Positions 4,984-7,361 of a stretch of 7,361 nucleotides of DNA are shown piece after piece. Both the position numbers and the translations under genes were made by a program. How positions within the stretch are numbered: the stretch's first letter is position 1; every line of letters begins with the position of its first letter. Source of the DNA: Clostridia bacterium (GTDB taxonomy: Bacteria; Bacillota; Clostridia; Christensenellales; Borkfalkiaceae); assembly GCA_900768525.1 (NCBI GenBank), contig CAAGDF010000068.1:1-7361 (forward strand), written 5' to 3'. The notes beneath the pieces were generated by a model. The model was not told the DNA's origin. It did no database searches and was given only the letters and a program-made list of their open reading frames with translations.

Positions 4984-6360
4984 TTATCTTAATTCTTTGG
5001 ACGTTCGCGGATAAAGCAGTACGTCGCGGATGTTGGACATACCGGTTACATACATAACCATACGGTCGAACCCGATACCGAAACCGCTGTGAGGAACAGA
5101 ACCGAATTTTCTCAAATCGAGATATTGACGATAAGCGGAGATATCCATATGGCGGGCTTCCATAGCCTGAACAAGTTTATCGTAATCGGCTTCACGCTCG
5201 CTGCAACCGACGATTTCGCCGATACCCGGAACAAGCAGGTCTGTTGCCGCAACCGTTTTTCCGTCGGGATTTTGCTTCATATAGAAAGCCTTGATATCCT
5301 TAGGATAGTTGATGACGAACACAGGTTTTTTGAACACTTTTTCGGTAATGTATCTTTCGTGCTCGGACTGCAATTCGCTGCCCCACTCGGGCGCATACTC
5401 GAAAGTTACGTCTTTGGCGTTTTTAAGAATTTCTATCGCCTCGGTGTATTCCAAAATCTTGAATTCGGAATTTACAAGCAAATTAAGTTTATCTGTAAGA
5501 CCTTTTTCATAGAAATTCTCGAAGAATGCGATTTCGTTTGCGCAGTTTTTAAGCACGTAGTCGACTATGAACTTAACGTATTCTTCAACGATTTCGATAA
5601 TGTCGGGCAATTCGGCAAACGCAACCTCTGGCTCGACCTGCCAGAATTCCGCAGCATGACGCGACGTGTTGGAGTTTTCCGCACGGAAAACAGGTCCGAA
5701 AGTGTAAATTTTACCGAGAGCCATAGCGGCGGTTTCGCCCTCTAACTGACCGGAAACGGTAAGAAATGCCTGACGACCGAAAAAGTCGGTCGCGTAGTAT
5801 TCTTCTTCGGTTTTAGCCGTATCGTTCCACTTTTTGGTGGTAACTCTGAAAACCTCGCCCGCGCCTTCGCAATCGCTGCCCGTTATAAGCGGCGTGTGAA
5901 CATAGGTGAAATTGTGGCTTTGGAAATACAAATGCGATGCAAACGCCAAAGCCGACCTCACTCTTTGAACGTTGACAAAAGTATTCGTTCTTACGCGCAA
6001 ATGCGGCATTGTACGCAAAAATTCAAGCGTGTGGCGTTTCTTCTGCAAAGGATAATCGGCGGGACACTCGCCCAAAATCTGATACGATTCGAGCTGAAGC
6101 TCGCAAACGTTCTTTTCGGATTCGACAAGTTTGCCCACAAACTTTACGCCCGCGCCCACAGGGAAATTGAGCGTTTCGGCGGCAAATTTATCTTTATCTA
6201 TAACGATTTGCAAATTCTTGCAAGTCGTTCCGTCGTTAAGTTCGACAAACGCAACGTTCTTTGAATCTCTCGACGTTCTTACCCACCCGCAAACGGTGAG
6301 CGACTGACCGACAAACTTTGTAGGCTCGGCAAATATCAACTTAATATCGGTATGTTTCAT
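4984..6360 (-). CDS. asnS: Asparagine--tRNA ligase (AsnRS)
   Basis: This class IIb aminoacyl-tRNA synthetase activates asparagine with ATP and loads it on tRNA-Asn in the cytoplasm. The 458-residue product matches the usual ~460. The N-terminal OB-fold anticodon-binding domain spans about 15-100 (VCGWVRTSRDSKNVAFVELNDGT, 23-45). The catalytic domain follows: motif 1 region about 131-170 with TPLITGSDCEGAGEVF, the FLTVSGQLEGE segment (199-209), motif 2 FRAENSNTSRHAAEFW (225-240) and motif 3 GFGIGFDR (426-433). SGQL and the insert before it are features of AsnRS rather than AspRS. An upstream in-frame start would add 36 residues, but the ATG at 6360 has GGAAGG at 6 bases, and the longer start would begin upstream of the promoter's -35 box, so it is rejected. 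It is a single-gene transcript with its own promoter and terminator. Confidence 0.97.
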   Translation of the reverse strand: MKHTDIKLIFAEPTKFVGQSLTVCGWVRTSRDSKNVAFVELNDGTTCKNLQIVIDKDKFAAETLNFPVGAGVKFVGKLVESEKNVCELQLESYQILGECPADYPLQKKRHTLEFLRTMPHLRVRTNTFVNVQRVRSALAFASHLYFQSHNFTYVHTPLITGSDCEGAGEVFRVTTKKWNDTAKTEEEYYATDFFGRQAFLTVSGQLEGETAAMALGKIYTFGPVFRAENSNTSRHAAEFWQVEPEVAFAELPDIIEIVEEYVKFIVDYVLKNCANEIAFFENFYEKGLTDKLNLLVNSEFKILEYTEAIEILKNAKDVTFEYAPEWGSELQSEHERYITEKVFKKPVFVINYPKDIKAFYMKQNPDGKTVAATDLLVPGIGEIVGCSEREADYDKLVQAMEARHMDISAYRQYLDLRKFGSVPHSGFGIGFDRMVMYVTGMSNIRDVLLYPRTSKELR

Positions 6361-6375
6361 ATTACACCTTCCAAT

Positions 6376-6417
6376 CGGCGAAATAAACTTAATCGCCGCA
6401 AAAGACAGTTCTTTTGC
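6376..6417 (-). promoter_or_regulatory. Two consecutive perfect hairpins in the asnS leader
   Basis: GCAAAAGA-ACTG-TCTTTTGC (6417-6398, minus strand) and CGGCGA/TCGCCG with an 11-base loop (6398-6376) lie back to back. They fill nearly the whole leader between the predicted start site (~6420) and the ribosome binding site. No U tract follows, so attenuation by termination is unlikely; mRNA stability or initiation control is more plausible. This is not a T-box: the leader is only about 60 bases. Confidence 0.5.
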
Positions 6418-6426
6418 TTTTTCTTT

Positions 6427-6455
6427 ATAGTATATCTTACGCGCGATTTTGTCAA
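6427..6455 (-). promoter_or_regulatory. Sigma-70-type promoter of asnS
   Basis: On the minus strand, a perfect -35 TTGACA (6455-6450), exactly 17 bp, then -10 TACTAT (6432-6427). The start site would be near 6420, about 60 bases before the ATG. Confidence 0.85.
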
Positions 6456-6705
6456 GAATTTTGCGCATTTATCGTTCAATCGGCTAAAAATACACATATT
6501 TTTATGTCTTTTCGGGCTAAAAAGCAAAACTTAAAGCCCCCGCGCCGAGCATTTTTGATATTTAATGTTTTTGGTATTTGTATTCTTGACACATTAAAGC
6601 ATATTTTCGACACGCAAAAAACGCCGCACGCCCTTTTGTTCCGTTACCTATTCTTTTTTATTTGTAAGCGATTTCGTTAAGCGTGCACGGCAAATAAAAA
6701 ACACC
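6456..6705. other. Gene-free AT-rich spacer
   Basis: I see no supported gene here. The open frames are short and low in complexity, without ribosome binding sites. A TTGACA at about 6585-6590 on the plus strand has no matching -10 box. Confidence 0.5.
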
Positions 6706-6710
6706 CACAA

Positions 6711-6754
6711 AAAAAACGACTTAAAAGCAGAAAAAGTCCGCCTATAAGTCGATT
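6711..6754 (-). terminator. Copy 2 of the covarying hairpin, terminator-like on the minus strand
   Basis: A perfect 7-bp stem (CGACTTA 6717-6723 with TAAGTCG 6745-6751) is followed on the minus strand by T from 6716 to about 6709. The loop core AAAGTCCGCCTAT (6733-6745) and the flank TTATT-AATATTT (from 6753) are shared with 429-490. It would block minus-strand readthrough into asnS from beyond the window. Confidence 0.6.
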
Positions 6755-6880
6755 ATTCAATATTTAGTTCTTCAACGCGTACATCCGCCTCACCTTGCGA
6801 CCGAATCCTTCGTAAGCTCGTTTTGCAAGTAAGATTTAGAATGCCGAAGTTTATTTTGTCTCGCCACACATGCTTTACAC

Positions 6881-7044
6881 CGTCATGTTGAGCGGAACGC
6901 AGTGTAGTCGAATCACATAGGCGCGTATGCGCCGCAAGAAAGCCGTCTCCCCATGAAGCAAGTTCATAATTTGAATATGTTCGTTATGCGCCTTGCGGCT
7001 AGATCCTTCGCACGCCTAGTTTATAAGCACGTCTCAGGATGACG
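6881..7044. repeat. MITE-like imperfect inverted-repeat element
   Basis: The ends are inverted copies: CGTCATGTTGAG at 6881-6892 and CTCAGGATGACG at 7033-7044 (10 of 12 matching). Inside lie GGCGC/GCGCC (6920-6933), a perfect distant pair GCCGCAAG (6931-6938) with CTTGCGGC (6992-6999), and ATGAA/TTCAT (6953-6967). About 160 bp with no reading frame of note. This type of CGTCAT...TGAG / GATCCTTCG...CTCAGGATGACG sequence is known as a dispersed palindromic repeat in many bacteria; the family name here is not certain. Confidence 0.6.
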
Positions 7045-7055
7045 ATTACTTAATT

Positions 7056-7107
7056 TTAGGGCTTAGATACGAGCAGTGCAAGGCTCGCGAAAGGCAAAAA
7101 TTTTTGC
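7056..7107. repeat. Right-hand repeat unit 1 with terminal palindrome
   Basis: It begins TTAGGGCTTAGATACGAGC, shares CAAGGCTCGCGAAA (7079-7092) exactly with 7252-7265, and ends with a perfect 14-bp palindrome GCAAAAATTTTTGC (7094-7107). It lacks the large hairpin of units 2 and 3, so it is a partial copy. Confidence 0.6.
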
Positions 7108-7125
7108 GGTAGATATAAGCATTTT

Positions 7126-7203
7126 TTAGGGCTTAGATACGAGCATAGCGAGGCTCATTGATAATGACTGGACGAGATAGACCTTGCCGGTCATCTCGGT
7201 CAG
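7126..7203. repeat. Right-hand repeat unit 2 with long hairpin
   Basis: It shares its first 19 bases with unit 1 and the whole layout with unit 3. The second half folds as CGAGAT/ATCTCG plus GACC/GGTC around TTGCC (7173-7198), flanked by CTG/CAG. Confidence 0.7.
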
Positions 7204-7225
7204 GCATTGTCAATAGAAACAATGC
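7204..7225. repeat. Perfect 7-bp hairpin after repeat unit 2
   Basis: GCATTGT (7204-7210) pairs with ACAATGC (7219-7225) around an 8-base loop. It abuts the end of unit 2 and has no U tract. Confidence 0.45.
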
Positions 7226-7239
7226 TATGCGACGTAGAT

Positions 7240-7265
7240 AAACCCTAAAAACAAGGCTCGCGAAA
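7240..7265. repeat. Rearranged repeat fragment
   Basis: TAAACCCTAAA is the inverted start of a repeat unit, and CAAGGCTCGCGAAA (7252-7265) is a direct copy of part of unit 1. The two orientations side by side suggest rearrangement among units. Confidence 0.4.
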
Positions 7266-7282
7266 AAACTTTTCAAATAAAC

Positions 7283-7361
7283 TTAGGGTTTAGATGCAAG
7301 TAGAGCAAGGCTCGTTGCTATACGACTGGATGGGATAGACCTATATGGTCATCCCGGTCAG
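7283..7361. repeat. Right-hand repeat unit 3 with covarying hairpin
   Basis: It aligns with unit 2 over its length; the hairpin (7331-7356) is TGGGAT/ATCCCG plus GACC/GGTC around TATAT. It ends at the window edge and may continue. Confidence 0.7.

Noticed and set aside
5089..5745. Long plus-strand open frame of 218 codons inside asnS
   Set aside because: It is a shadow of the well-supported asnS frame, with no ribosome binding site or family motif.
6361..6425. T-box leader for asnS
   Set aside because: The leader is only about 60 bases and shows no antiterminator motif or terminator.
6361..6468. 36-residue N-terminal extension of AsnRS
   Set aside because: It would begin upstream of the -35 box of the asnS promoter, and the ATG at 6360 has a good ribosome site and gives the normal family length.
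7056..7361. CRISPR array
   Set aside because: The repeats are of unequal length and spacing with internal hairpins, and there are no regular unique spacers.

Overview
The window looks like a chromosomal piece of a Bacillota (Clostridia-type) bacterium. The signs are TTGACA/TATAAT promoters with 17-bp spacers, strong purine-rich ribosome binding sites, AT-rich spacers, U-tailed hairpin terminators and a bacterial AsnRS of normal length. That placement is inference; no rRNA or phylogenetic marker was compared. All recognisable genes lie on the minus strand, so transcription runs from high to low coordinates.

From right to left: a repeat-rich, gene-free zone (about 6705-7361) with a MITE-like inverted repeat and three related repeat units; asnS (4984-6360) with its own promoter, a hairpin-rich leader and a clear terminator; a second transcription unit whose promoter is at 4758-4786. 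That unit starts with four damaged genes in a row (small membrane protein, class I O-methyltransferase, MBL-like N-terminus, ketopantoate-reductase-like C-terminus; 3015-4707). It ends with two intact, tightly coupled genes, a class I SAM methyltransferase (2288-2902) and a GNAT acetyltransferase (1663-2286). Next comes a ribokinase gene (516-1370) with a consensus promoter and operator-like palindromes. A cluster of three hairpin terminators follows (323-472), and the left edge (1-302) is a structured repeat-like element.

Two genes are clearly functional housekeeping or metabolic genes: asnS (charges tRNA-Asn) and rbsK (phosphorylates ribose). The methyltransferase and acetyltransferase are probably accessory modification enzymes of unknown substrate. 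The 3015-4707 block shows a frameshift, a nonsense codon, a fusion/truncation and an internal deletion side by side, so it reads as an operon in decay.

I do not see a new multi-gene system such as a defence island, a biosynthetic cluster or CRISPR. The unusual signals are structural: two covarying hairpin copies in the same orientation flanking the whole gene block (429-472 and 6711-6754), a near-identical 26-bp match between the left repeat and the frameshift site of the membrane gene, covarying hairpins in the right-hand repeats, and a two-hairpin asnS leader.
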